A DNA stretch of 64,000 nt from Branchiostoma belcheri (taxonomy: Eukaryota > Chordata > Leptocardii > Amphioxiformes > Branchiostomatidae), in contig NW_017802379.1 in the NCBI RefSeq assembly GCF_001625305.1, positions 9,124,623 through 9,188,622 of the forward strand, in the 5' to 3' direction. Position 1 is the first letter of the stretch; each line of letters begins with the position of its first letter. The notes under the pieces are model-generated. The model worked only from the letters and a program-made list of their open reading frames with translations. It was not told the origin of the DNA and made no database searches. The translations under genes were made by a program, and so were the position numbers. Shown here piece by piece: positions 55,639 through 64,000 of this stretch.

Positions 55639-58600
55639 ATGGAGGAGGGAAGTGTAGAGGTATGTGGATAGTTTTAGCTTCCATATTTCCAGTTCTCGTG
55701 CTAGAAATACGCTCTGAGGACCAAGAATTTCTTGTTTTCGTGGTGGTTCTACTTCTAGATATTGAATGGTCGTCGTGTAGCTGAAAATCGATGAATATTT
55801 TTTTAGCGCAGGTATATAGCAACTGCCGTGAACGATTTGAATGAATTTCAATACGCCTATAATTTTATTTTCCGAAGGAACACGACGTGTATTATAAAGG
55901 AATACTCTAATTTTTCTGCTCGAGTTTTATGGTTTTGTTTATTATGCCAGCGGAACGTAACGTTAGAACACTTGAAGGCTGGGAGGGGGGCGGTAACTCA
56001 GACCGACCATAGGGTTCTTATCTTATAATATTTAATAACGCCAAATGTAAAATACATAAATTTCTTGTATAATATTTTAGTATCACCGGTAAATTTGTAT
56101 CGACATCAATATGTTGAAAAAATTATGCTCAACAATTGCAGCAACCTTTTTGTTAACGTTGAATACACATTTATTGTTGACAAGTTGTTGACATTTCTTT
56201 TAACGTCAGTTTTAAAGCGTCAGAGACGCCTAATTAGTTGTTTACAAGCTAACGGCTGGATCTGAAGTAACAACGTCATAATTACCTCGCCTGGAGAGCA
56301 TGTCAGCCTAATCATGAGTATTTTTAGCTGTTGAAAATTTAAAATACATAAAGAGAAGTCCTCGTGTCAAAACAAGTGAAATGTTTATTATTTTTTAATT
56401 AAAAAATTAATTGAGCAAGGGGGTGCTGAAGTTTTTAATCAAGAATGTGGGGTCGTGTGGCGTAGCGGCAGAGTACTCGACTCGGAACCCAGAGGTCCCG
56501 GGTTCGAGTCCTGACATGCCACCGATCTTGTGCCCATGGGAAAGGCACTTTACATGACTTTCCTCACTTCGGTCAGGGGAAAATGAGTATTGTCCTGTTC
56601 CGTATTTGTCCTCAGTGTTGGTGACGGTATAAAATAAGATGATATAACTTGAGTGTAAATTATGAAATGTTGGAATAAAATTGTAAAAAAAAGTTAATCA
56701 AGAATAAAAAATGGTCGTTCAGAATTTGCCAACTTTCTTTAGGAGCTTACAAAAGAAAATATGTTTTCATTTAAATATAGCATATGAATATTAGTAATAC
56801 TACTAGTAATAATAGTCTACATGGTAATTATAACCAATCACTTTTTTCATTGCAAAAAATGTATTGATATTGAGCTGAAATTGATATTCCATGATGATTT
56901 CTACCCCAACACCACAATGTACATTACTTTATTGGTGTGTTCTAATTTACATTGTAGACTGTCCAGTGGCAGTTTCAGGTTCTGTGTGTTGACTTTGATT
57001 CTGTGTGTATTTGCAGAGCCTGGCGGAGGTGTTCCGATGTTTCATCTGTATGGAGAAGTTGCGGGACGCCCGCCTGTGTCCTCACTGCTCCAAACTCTGC
57101 TGCTTCATGTGTATCAGGGTCAGTCTATATGCTGAACATCAGGGCTCGAAAAACTGGGTGCATGTGCACCTTAGGTGCACCCAAAATTGGAGCTGTGCAC
57201 CCAATTTTTTTTCTGTGGGTGCACCAGTGCACCCAAATATTTTCACAGGTTAACATGTGTAAAGATGTTAAAAGTACAGTACTATACAGCATACTTTTAG
57301 TATGTAAGGATTAAAAAAAATAAAATCATTGTTATAGTACTTTTCTTTACAAATGAAACATTATTAGTTTTGCTGACATTCTACTTATATGGTGCACCCA
57401 AAAATTTTTTTGTGCACCTAATTTTTTAGGTTGGGTGCACCAGTGCACCTATTCCCCAAAATGAATTTCGAGCCCTGAACATTCATTGGTGCTGGGGCTT
57501 GATTTCGAAAATAAAGCCATATGAATATTACAAGATTTACTGTAGTTCATGACCAGTCTCTATCTGCTGGGAGGTTACTGTAAATCACTTGATATTCACG
57601 TTAGCAAAAGTTCCCAGTCTGAGAAAAATGGACATGTTTGCAGAACTACCGGTATATACTATATGTTCACGGTGTTGGCAGGTACAGGGGAAAGAAAGTC
57701 AGCAAATTATTTTTTTGCAGTCATGGTAATTTCGTGGTTCAGAAGTAACCACGTAGTACCACGAATATGAAGTGATTTACAGTATGATGGCCTGGCCATT
57801 TGGGACATTTGTCTTCTCTTATAAACAAGAAATCATGGGTGGTAAGGAAGATGTATCAAATGGTGATGCCAAACTTGTGTTTGTGTTTTTAATCTTTCCA
57901 GCGATGGCTTACTGAGCAGAGGTCACAGTGCCCACACTGCAGGTATGTCTTATTAATATAAAGTATACTCTTTTATAATGTTTTACTCAGTGAACAAAAT
58001 TACATGTATGTTGAACAGTGTACTATATTTATATTTTTACTTTTAGTAATCCGAAAATTGTCACCAAAACATATTATATTATACTGTATCTGATGTACAC
58101 TCAAACCAGTACAAGTGACCACCTCAACATAAGGACCACTTGGCCACTTTTTTGGGTTCCATAAATGATTTTCCCCATTGAGACAAGCGTAAAGAATTTA
58201 AAATTATAATGACCACCTGTTTACACATATGTAGACCAGATTTCCTCAGTCACCCACATAGGCATTTTTTCACTATTCATACATATATGTATGTATATAT
58301 TATGAAGTGTTAAGTTGTTATTTTTCTCCAAATTTTCTATACTTACTTTGGTACACAGTGGTCGAAACACTTTTTTCAGTGCTCTGCAATATTGCAGTAG
58401 AGTCAAAATTTTGTTCTGCAATTTGAAAATACATGTATACAAGCCTCCATACTACAACCATCTAAAACTAATAATGCCTTTTTGACATCATGTATAGCTT
58501 TGTAAATCTGTGGCATTGCTGGAATTCTTTAAACTTAAAGTTAAATCTACCACTCTTTTTAATTTAAGACTTTAGAGATCCTTCTCTACAGAAAATTGAT

Positions 58601-61600
58601 CATTTCGTTCCTGGTACCTTCATGGGCCTGAGAGTTCTAGTTAAATCTGGAGCCTATTTTTCCTTCCGCAAAATTGCAGACTGTGTAATTACTATAAATT
58701 TTTATTCTGCAATCTTGAAAATCTCGAAGTATCTTGAGGTATTTCGAACACTACTAGTAGTACTACATGTATTTTATGCTTAAAGTCACAAAAGTTTGCC
58801 TGGTTGTTCCCAGAGCGTCGTTACAGCTGCATGAGCTGGTGAACTGTCGCTGGGCTGAGGAGGTGACTCAGCAGCTGGACACCCTGCAGATGTGTGGGAT
58901 GGGCGCTAAACACAGCGACGACGACAGGGACAAGTCAGTTTGTTTGTTTGTTTGTTTATTTGTTTGTTGACTTTTGCCTCTCGTGATTTTCTCTCCAACA
59001 AAATGGAGTGTATACTATCAAGTCAAGTGTCTTGAATTTGATGCTGACATTGTACATCATCAAGTATAACATTACATAGCTCTATTCATGAATTTTATGC
59101 AATACACTACCTTATTAGCTTTCTAGGACACTGTAAGTGTTGGAAGGCATCTCTCTCTTTCCACTGCCTTTTACCTCCCAAACAGAAATCTGATTACAGG
59201 GGTTTTTCTAAACACAGGAATAAGGGCGCTGCTCCCTCATGTAACCAGTCAGATCCCTAAATTATATCAATTTTCAGATTGAACCCTAAGTGGCTACTTG
59301 CACACGATTTATTCTTTCTCAAAATGATTTTTTCAGTTAAGATGTGAAGACAATACAACAATGCATTCTAGCATTACAAACTCACCCCCATGAAACTCCT
59401 TCCTCTTCGCCCCCGCCGTTCTGCTTCGCCCCCGCCCCGTTCTGCTTCGCCCCCGCAAAAAATCTGCTTCGCCCCCGTCGTTCCTCTACGCCCCCGGCGC
59501 AATTCTGCTTTGCCCCCGTCCTTCTGCTTAGCCCCCAATGGCGGCACAGCTCACAGTCGACACGAAAATCGTCTGCAAAATAACAATAAAGGCTGTGCCG
59601 CCAAATTTAAAGTAGCCCATGCTCCGGCAAACATTCTGGACCACCTTTCTACCAAGTGGCGTTGCACAAATCCTTCCCATTCAAAAGTTTACCCCTACCT
59701 CACGGCCCGTCAGTGGTTTCTACGTTTATAAGTACTGGCGGGAAATTTCACTCACGGCTGTACTTATAAACGCCAGTACTTATAAACGTAAGAACCACTG
59801 ACGGGCCGTGAGGTAGGGGTAAACTTTTGAATGGGAAGGATTTGTGCAACGCCACTTGGCAGAAAGGTGGTCCAGAATGTTTGCCGGAGCATGGGCTACT
59901 TTAAATTTGGCGGCACAGCCTTTATTGTTATTTTGCAGACGATTTTCGTGTCGACTGTGAGCTGTGCCGCCATTGGGGGCTAAGCAGAAGGACGGGGGCA
60001 AAGCAGAATTGCGCCGGGGGCGTAGAGGAACGACGGGGGCGAAGCAGATTTTTTGCGGGGGCGAAGCAGAACGGGGCGGGGGCGAAGCAGAACGGCGGGG
60101 GCGAAGAGGAAGGAGTTTCATGGGGGTGAAACTGTGTTACTCTTGCAATATGCTCCCTCATGCTAAATTTTTCTAGAATACCCCTGAATCAGGTACCTTT
60201 TTTACCCTGTGTGTATGTTGCAGGTGTGAGGTACACCAGGAGAAGCTGAGTGTGTTCTGTTGGACCTGTAGGAAGTGTATCTGTCCTGACTGTGGTGTGT
60301 TTGTATGTTCCAGGTGTGAGGTACACCAGAAGAAGCTGAGTGTGTTCTGTTGGACCTGTAGGAAGTGTATCTGTCCTGACTGTGGTGTGTTTGTATGTTG
60401 CAGGTGTGAGGTACACCAGGAGAAGCTGAGTGTGTTCTGTTGGACCTGTAGGAAGTGTATCTGTCACCAGTGTGCTCTGTGGGGAGGCACGGTTTGTACT
60501 GATATGGTAATCTTTCTGTGACAACCACACAGACCATTTTTTTATTTGCCTTCTGTTTCTTTTAACATGCTAGTGCTTGCATTTGTTAGCTATGTCATTC
60601 AGGACATGGAAAGAAATTCCTCAGTTGCAAAGGGCCTTAATTTGCTTATCATTTCATTGTCATATGATTTGAATTTTTGACTTCGTACTACTGTAAGACA
60701 GCTGCATATTGTCGTGAAAGGAATCAAAGTACATGTAGCAGGGGAGAAGGAAGCAAGTATCAAGTCATGAAGGTAACCCAGCATATGCCAGGTGGGAGTG
60801 CAAAATGAAAGTGGCCGTGTATGTGTAGGAATTCGGGAAGGTCATTATATCCGATTAAATAACATCATATAGTCCCCTCCACAGTTTCTGTAGTCACCAA
60901 AACCCCAAAACACTGTGAACTGGAAAGTCACAAAAGCCCCAAAATACTAGCCTGGGTGCCATCCTCCATAATATTCCCTGGCTCCCTAATGCCGCTAGCT
61001 ACGACGGGGTCTGGACTTGCTGACATATGTAACGTCTGGAATCTGAATATTCGTCCAGATTTTGAACGAGCGCGCTGATTGGTCCTACTTTTTTTGGGGG
61101 ATGCTCTTGTAGGAAAGGTGTGTACATATTAGGTACAGCTGTAAGCCGTTCGGACGTTCGAACGACGACATTTAGATCTTATTCTTACAAATGTATGTTC
61201 TATCGCGCTACACGGGCTAGCTCATTTCGTGACGTCATCACCAGACGTTACATGTGTCAGCAAGTCCAGACCCAGTGGTAGCTAGCGACATTAGGGAGTG
61301 GGCAAATACTACAAAGGATGGCACCCAGGCTACCAAAATACTTCCCAGAAGTCAGAAATCTTTGATGTCCTGTTAAGGGTTGCATAATCTACCAATGTTG
61401 TTACAGCATGGCGGGCACACCTTCAAGCCCCTGGATGAGGTGTATGAACAGCATGTGGGAAACATCAACGAGGAGGTGGCAGCTCTGAGGAGAAGGCTGA
61501 TGGAGCTCATTAGTCTGGTACAGGAAGTGGTAAGGGACAGACAAAGATTTTTATGTCGTTCACAGAGGTATTGTTTTCTGCAAAGATTTTTGTCCTACAC

Positions 61601-62606
61601 AAAAAACAGGTGCCCAAGCAAATTTGCTTGTCTGAGTTCCTGTTTCCTTGCATATCTCATGACCTGGATGCCTAACCTTCATTGTGCTATTTTTGTCCTA
61701 AGGCCACACAATTTTAATTTCTTGGTTAAAGGATTTTTCTAGAAAAATAATGGAGCAGGTGGGTGAGAAAAAAAACTAAAAACAGGCCTAGGTATCCTAT
61801 TATGGCCCAAAATGGTACGATAGGAGCCATGAAGTCAACACAACAGGCTGGTTCAAAATTTGAACAATGAATTTTGAACTTCTAATGAAACCATTGCATT
61901 GAAAGATGGAATAACTGAAACAACTAGGAAGAAAAGGACTGTTTTCAACTGTTCAGGGCAAAATATGAGCATTTTACAGTTGATTCTGATTTTTTTTTTG
62001 CAAATCAGAAAAAAATGAAGCGGGCGAATCCGTTAACCAAGAAATTAAATTGGTGTGGCACAAACCTAAATTTTTCAACACTATTGTTTTGTCCCATGCA
62101 CAGGAAAGAAACGTGGACAGTGTACGACAAGCGAAGGACGAGCGTGTTCGGGAGATCCGTAACGCTGTGGAAATGATGATAGCCAGGCTAGACGCACAAC
62201 TCAAGAGTAAACTCATCACACTCATGGGTAAGTCTTAGTCCTCAGGCAGAATGGCAGGTCAAAAGGTCAGACACAGGAAATGGGGTGAACTTCAGTACGT
62301 TGACAGCATGTGGTGAGGAAGATTGACAGGCAGAATGAGGGATAAAAGGTCTGACACAGAAAAATGGGATGAAATTGAAGGCCACAAAACCAACATCTGA
62401 GAAATTCATCTAAAATCTCTGATTTCCTGTTCTTTCATGTTTATTGATTCCTTTTATTCTGAATAATGTTATATTATGAAATAACAGTTGACAGACATTT
62501 AAAGCATTACTAATGGGTTTTGTTTTATTCGTCCTCAGGTCAAAAGAACTCTCTAACCCAGGAGACTGAGCTGCTAGAGTCCCTGCTGCAGGAAGTGGAA
62601 CACCAG
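55639..62606 (+). CDS. TRIM37: TRIM37, RING-B-box-coiled-coil ubiquitin ligase, 3' end missing
   Basis: Exons: 55639-55659, 57017-57118, 57902-57942, 58814-58933, 60224-60491 (or from 60314 or 60404), 61407-61529, 62104-62227 and 62539-62606. The start [19 protein letters not shown] aligns with human [19 protein letters not shown]. The RING has all C3HC4 ligands ([20 protein letters not shown], then CCFMCIRRW, then CPHCRA). The B-box (CEVH, FCWTC, CHQC, HGGH) and coiled coil ([25 protein letters not shown]-type, [11 protein letters not shown]) follow. Human TRIM37 ubiquitinates histone H2A, restrains centrosome assembly and acts at peroxisomes; loss causes Mulibrey nanism. The MATH/TRAF and tail exons are right of the window. 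The notable oddity is the triplicated B-box half-exon. Confidence 0.96.
56448..56690 (+). mobile_element. tRNA-derived SINE in TRIM37 intron 1
   Basis: A tRNA-like head with A box TGGCGTAGCGGCAGAG and a perfect B box GGTTCGAGTCC (56501-56511), then a body with GGGAAAGGCACTTTACATGA and an AATAAAA tail. The anticodon stem does not pair, so it is a SINE. Confidence 0.75.
57017..57942 (+). CDS. TRIM37: TRIM37 RING exons
   Basis: Exons 57017-57118 and 57902-57942 make the C3HC4 RING finger. They split at CIR|RWLTEQ, exactly as the sequence continues in the vertebrate protein. The intron between holds a 338-bp TIR element (57140-57477) with 5-bp target duplication and another MITE at 57577-57785. 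Confidence 0.95.
57140..57477. mobile_element. CAGGGCTCGAAAT-type TIR element in TRIM37 intron
   Basis: CAGGGCTCGAAAAACTGGGT ... ATTTCGAGCCCTG, flanked by AACAT duplications (57135-57139, 57478-57482). It starts 21 bases after the TRIM37 exon donor at 57118. Confidence 0.88.
57577..57785. mobile_element. TTACTGTAAATCACTTGATATTC MITE
   Basis: Inverted ends TACTGTAAATCACTTGATAT and ATGAAGTGATTTACAGTA in TRIM37 intron 2; internal GAGAAAAATGGACATGTT is shared in reverse with 46927-47134. Confidence 0.65.
58357..58752. mobile_element. GTGGTCGAAACAC-type TIR element
   Basis: GTGGTCGAAACACTTTTTTC and GTATTTCGAACACTA form inverted ends; internal CTCTGCAATATTGCAG repeats. Related to the CAGGGCTCGAAAT family; target duplication not clear. 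Confidence 0.6.
59383..60128. mobile_element. 746-bp foldback element, near-perfect palindrome
   Basis: Two 358-bp arms (59383-59740, 59771-60128) are inverse copies with only a few mismatches that I can see, around a 30-bp loop. AAACT flanks both ends (59378-59382, 60129-60133). Each arm starts CACCCCCATGAAACTCC and has a TTCGCCCCCGCCGTTCTGC tandem block. Matching open frames on both strands are a by-product of symmetry. Confidence 0.93.
60224..60491 (+). CDS. TRIM37: TRIM37 B-box exon with 90-bp triplication
   Basis: Three 90-bp units start at 60224, 60314 and 60404. Each begins right after a TATGTTsCAG acceptor and encodes [19 protein letters not shown]. The first two units end PDCGVFVC(S/C)R; only the third continues with the normal HQCALWGGT. 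The frame stays open through all three. Use of acceptor 1, 2 or 3 therefore gives a protein with 2, 1 or 0 extra 30-residue half B-boxes. The extra units have CxxH, CxxC and CxxC but no HxxH pair. Donor GGCACG|GTTTGT. Confidence 0.9.
60948..61332. mobile_element. Mutator-like MITE
   Basis: About 92 bp inverted repeats (TAGCCTGGGTGCCATCC ... GGATGGCACCCAGGCTA), flanked by a 9-bp direct repeat CCAAAATAC on both sides. Long TIRs with a 9-bp duplication are typical of Mutator-like elements. Confidence 0.82.
61407..62606 (+). CDS. TRIM37: TRIM37 coiled-coil exons
   Basis: Exons 61407-61529, 62104-62227 and 62539-62606 encode [17 protein letters not shown], the coiled coil ([20 protein letters not shown], then [18 protein letters not shown]) and [18 protein letters not shown]. 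Identity to human TRIM37 is very high. The last donor is CACCAG|GTATAG; the next exon is not in the window. Confidence 0.94.
61702..62060. mobile_element. Tourist/Harbinger-type MITE in TRIM37 intron
   Basis: TAA|GGCCACACAATTTTAATTTC ... GAAATTAAATTGGTGTGGCA; the right target TAA is lost. Very similar to 32640-33012 along its whole length, in the same orientation. It ends 43 bases before exon 62104. Confidence 0.87.
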
Positions 62607-62631
62607 GTATAGACAAGAAAATAAACTATTA

Positions 62632-62912
62632 CTAGAGAAGTAACATTTGCAAAGCAAATGCATAATGTTTACCTTTGGACATGGTCCGCTGTGTTAATTC
62701 TTACTCAAACATATTCACATACATGTACTACTAGTATATGGTGACAGCAGCAGAGCAGACCATGAAATTGCAACATTATGTAACCCAACACCAGTCACTA
62801 TGGTGACAGACGTCAACAAATCATGTCATTGGTCAGGTCATAGGTCACTGGAGAAGAAGAAGAGGAAGAAACGGAGCAAAAACAATATGTTTTCCTTTGG
62901 TAAACATAATTA
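62632..62912. mobile_element. repeat family C, copy 4
   Basis: Same family as 14412-14695, starting 26 bases after the last visible TRIM37 exon. Confidence 0.7.
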
Positions 62913-63025
62913 ATACATTTTGTACTACATGTATGATAGCTTTTGCTTGTTTAGCCATCCTGGTCTTAAATTTTTCTACATGGATTCAAGGAAGGTTTTG
63001 GATGGATGGTTTAACTGTTTAACAG

Positions 63026-63378
63026 CAACCCTCCAGACTAAATTTTTAGCTTAGGAGCGCATGCGCTCCTAGCCTCAAAAAGTTAGGCGCGCAGGCAAAC
63101 ATTTGGGCGCTCAAAGAAAAAATCTGGTCGCGCAAAGTACTTTTTAATTTACAAGCCAAGAGATTGATGTATCTAAACAGACAATTAATTATATAATTCT
63201 TTCATTATCATAGAAACAAAATCAAAATTCACCATTTGTACTAAAAGAATTGTGATAAATGAAAGACCAAACAATGATTTTACAAGTAACTGTCTTTAAT
63301 GTGTTCAAAGTCACTTCATCTCAGTCGTTAGGCCAGGCTGACTGATATGTCGGTCTCCTAGGCCTCTGGAGGGTTAGA
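63026..63378. mobile_element. CCCTCCAGAC MITE
   Basis: ACCCTCCAGACTAAATTT ... GCCTCTGGAGGGTT ends, with internal GGAGCGCATGCGCTCC palindrome. Length about 350 bp, no coding capacity. Confidence 0.6.
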
Positions 63379-63723
63379 CATGCTTTCTAAAATCCACTTG
63401 CGTGGTCATTTTCACTTGCCCGAACCAACTTTTCACTTGCCCGAAATATAAATGACATATATCTATGCATTTATCATTGCAACAATGAAATCCTTTATAT
63501 AAAAAAACACTTAAATGTTTTAGGCAATAATACACTGAGTCATTCATGATCTAACGGTTAATAATATTAACATTGCTACTCAAACCATTTTGTTAACGTT
63601 AAAGGTACAGATTTTCAATGAAGACAATGTAATGATTCAATGTTCTTTATTTCTCAACTTTTCAGGTAACACTACATGTCTGAAGTAGTTTCATTGACTG
63701 AAAAATAATTAATAAAGGGTTAA

Positions 63724-63886
63724 TGCACTGCCCCGAGTTGTATATGGTGTCATAACTGCATGAGCAGCTGCCATAACCACCGAATAAACCACCGTGTGAG
63801 CGAAGCGAACGAGGTGGTTTATGAGGTGGTTATGGCAGCTGCCCATGCAGTTATGACACCATATACAACGAGGAAAAGGCAGTGCA
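63724..63886. mobile_element. TTAA-flanked piggyBac-type MITE
   Basis: TTAA|TGCACTGCC ... GGCAGTGCA|TTAA, with nearly all of the 163 bp forming a hairpin (GGTGTCATAACTGCATG pairs with CATGCAGTTATGACACC). TTAA duplication is the piggyBac signature. Confidence 0.82.
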
Positions 63887-64000
63887 TTAAAATTATTATC
63901 ATATAGCCTATCCAAACTGTCAATCAACACAATTCCTGTTTGAAATACAACAGCTTTAATATATATACATACATAAAATACATTCGAATATATTATACGT

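Noticed and set aside
56448-56525. tRNA gene on the plus strand.
   Set aside because: B box is perfect, but the anticodon stem fails and a SINE body follows.
57003-57314. Open frame running from the TRIM37 RING exon into the following sequence.
   Set aside because: It reads past the donor at 57118 into a transposon; the spliced product matches TRIM37.
59390-60161. Matching 113-codon open frames on opposite strands, Pro/Arg/Ser-rich.
   Set aside because: They are mirror images of one another produced by the foldback palindrome and its CCCCCG tandem block; no known domain.
60202-60537. Minus-strand open frames with repeated [11 protein letters not shown] units.
   Set aside because: Shadow of the TRIM37 90-bp repeat, read antisense; repeats are explained by the coding triplication.

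Overview
The window looks like a piece of a lancelet (amphioxus, Branchiostoma) nuclear genome. Three things point there: one pre-duplication T-box gene equally related to vertebrate Tbx4 and Tbx5, compact intron-rich genes with high protein identity to vertebrates, and a very dense, varied load of short inverted-repeat transposons (MITEs), SINEs and LINE tails in the introns. The species call is inference. There is one 20-base assembly gap (8464-8483).

Layout. (1) 1-17939, plus strand: the 3' part of Tbx4/5. Five coding exons are visible; the start codon and the first T-box exon(s) lie left of the window. An 11.1 kb intron (3639-14747) is mostly repeats. (2) 19227-41084, minus strand: BRIP1/FANCJ, the Fe-S DNA helicase of the Fanconi pathway, complete from ATG to stop in 32 coding exons (1442 codons, all splice phases consistent), with a candidate 5' untranslated exon near 42016-42080. 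It is tail-to-tail with Tbx4/5. (3) 43557-53294, plus strand: GPR143/OA1, a seven-helix receptor, complete in 9 coding exons (419 codons), head-to-head with BRIP1 across about 450 bp. (4) 55639 to beyond the right edge, plus strand: TRIM37, with RING, B-box and coiled-coil exons; the MATH domain exons are outside.

TBX4 and BRIP1 are also convergent neighbours on human 17q23, and TRIM37 maps a few Mb away, so the window preserves an old chordate linkage; GPR143 is X-linked in humans. The genes share no pathway. BRIP1 unwinds DNA in repair, Tbx4/5 patterns mesoderm and heart, GPR143 belongs to pigment organelles, and TRIM37 is a ubiquitin ligase.

The most interesting points are: a 90-bp in-frame triplication of the TRIM37 B-box exon that copies its own splice acceptor; a minisatellite in BRIP1 made of about 15 copies of the adjacent exon's splice-donor junction; Tourist/Harbinger-type MITEs sitting in the TAA of two GTAAG splice donors; a possible zinc-binding C-terminus on BRIP1; and a nearly perfect 746-bp foldback element with a 5-bp target duplication.
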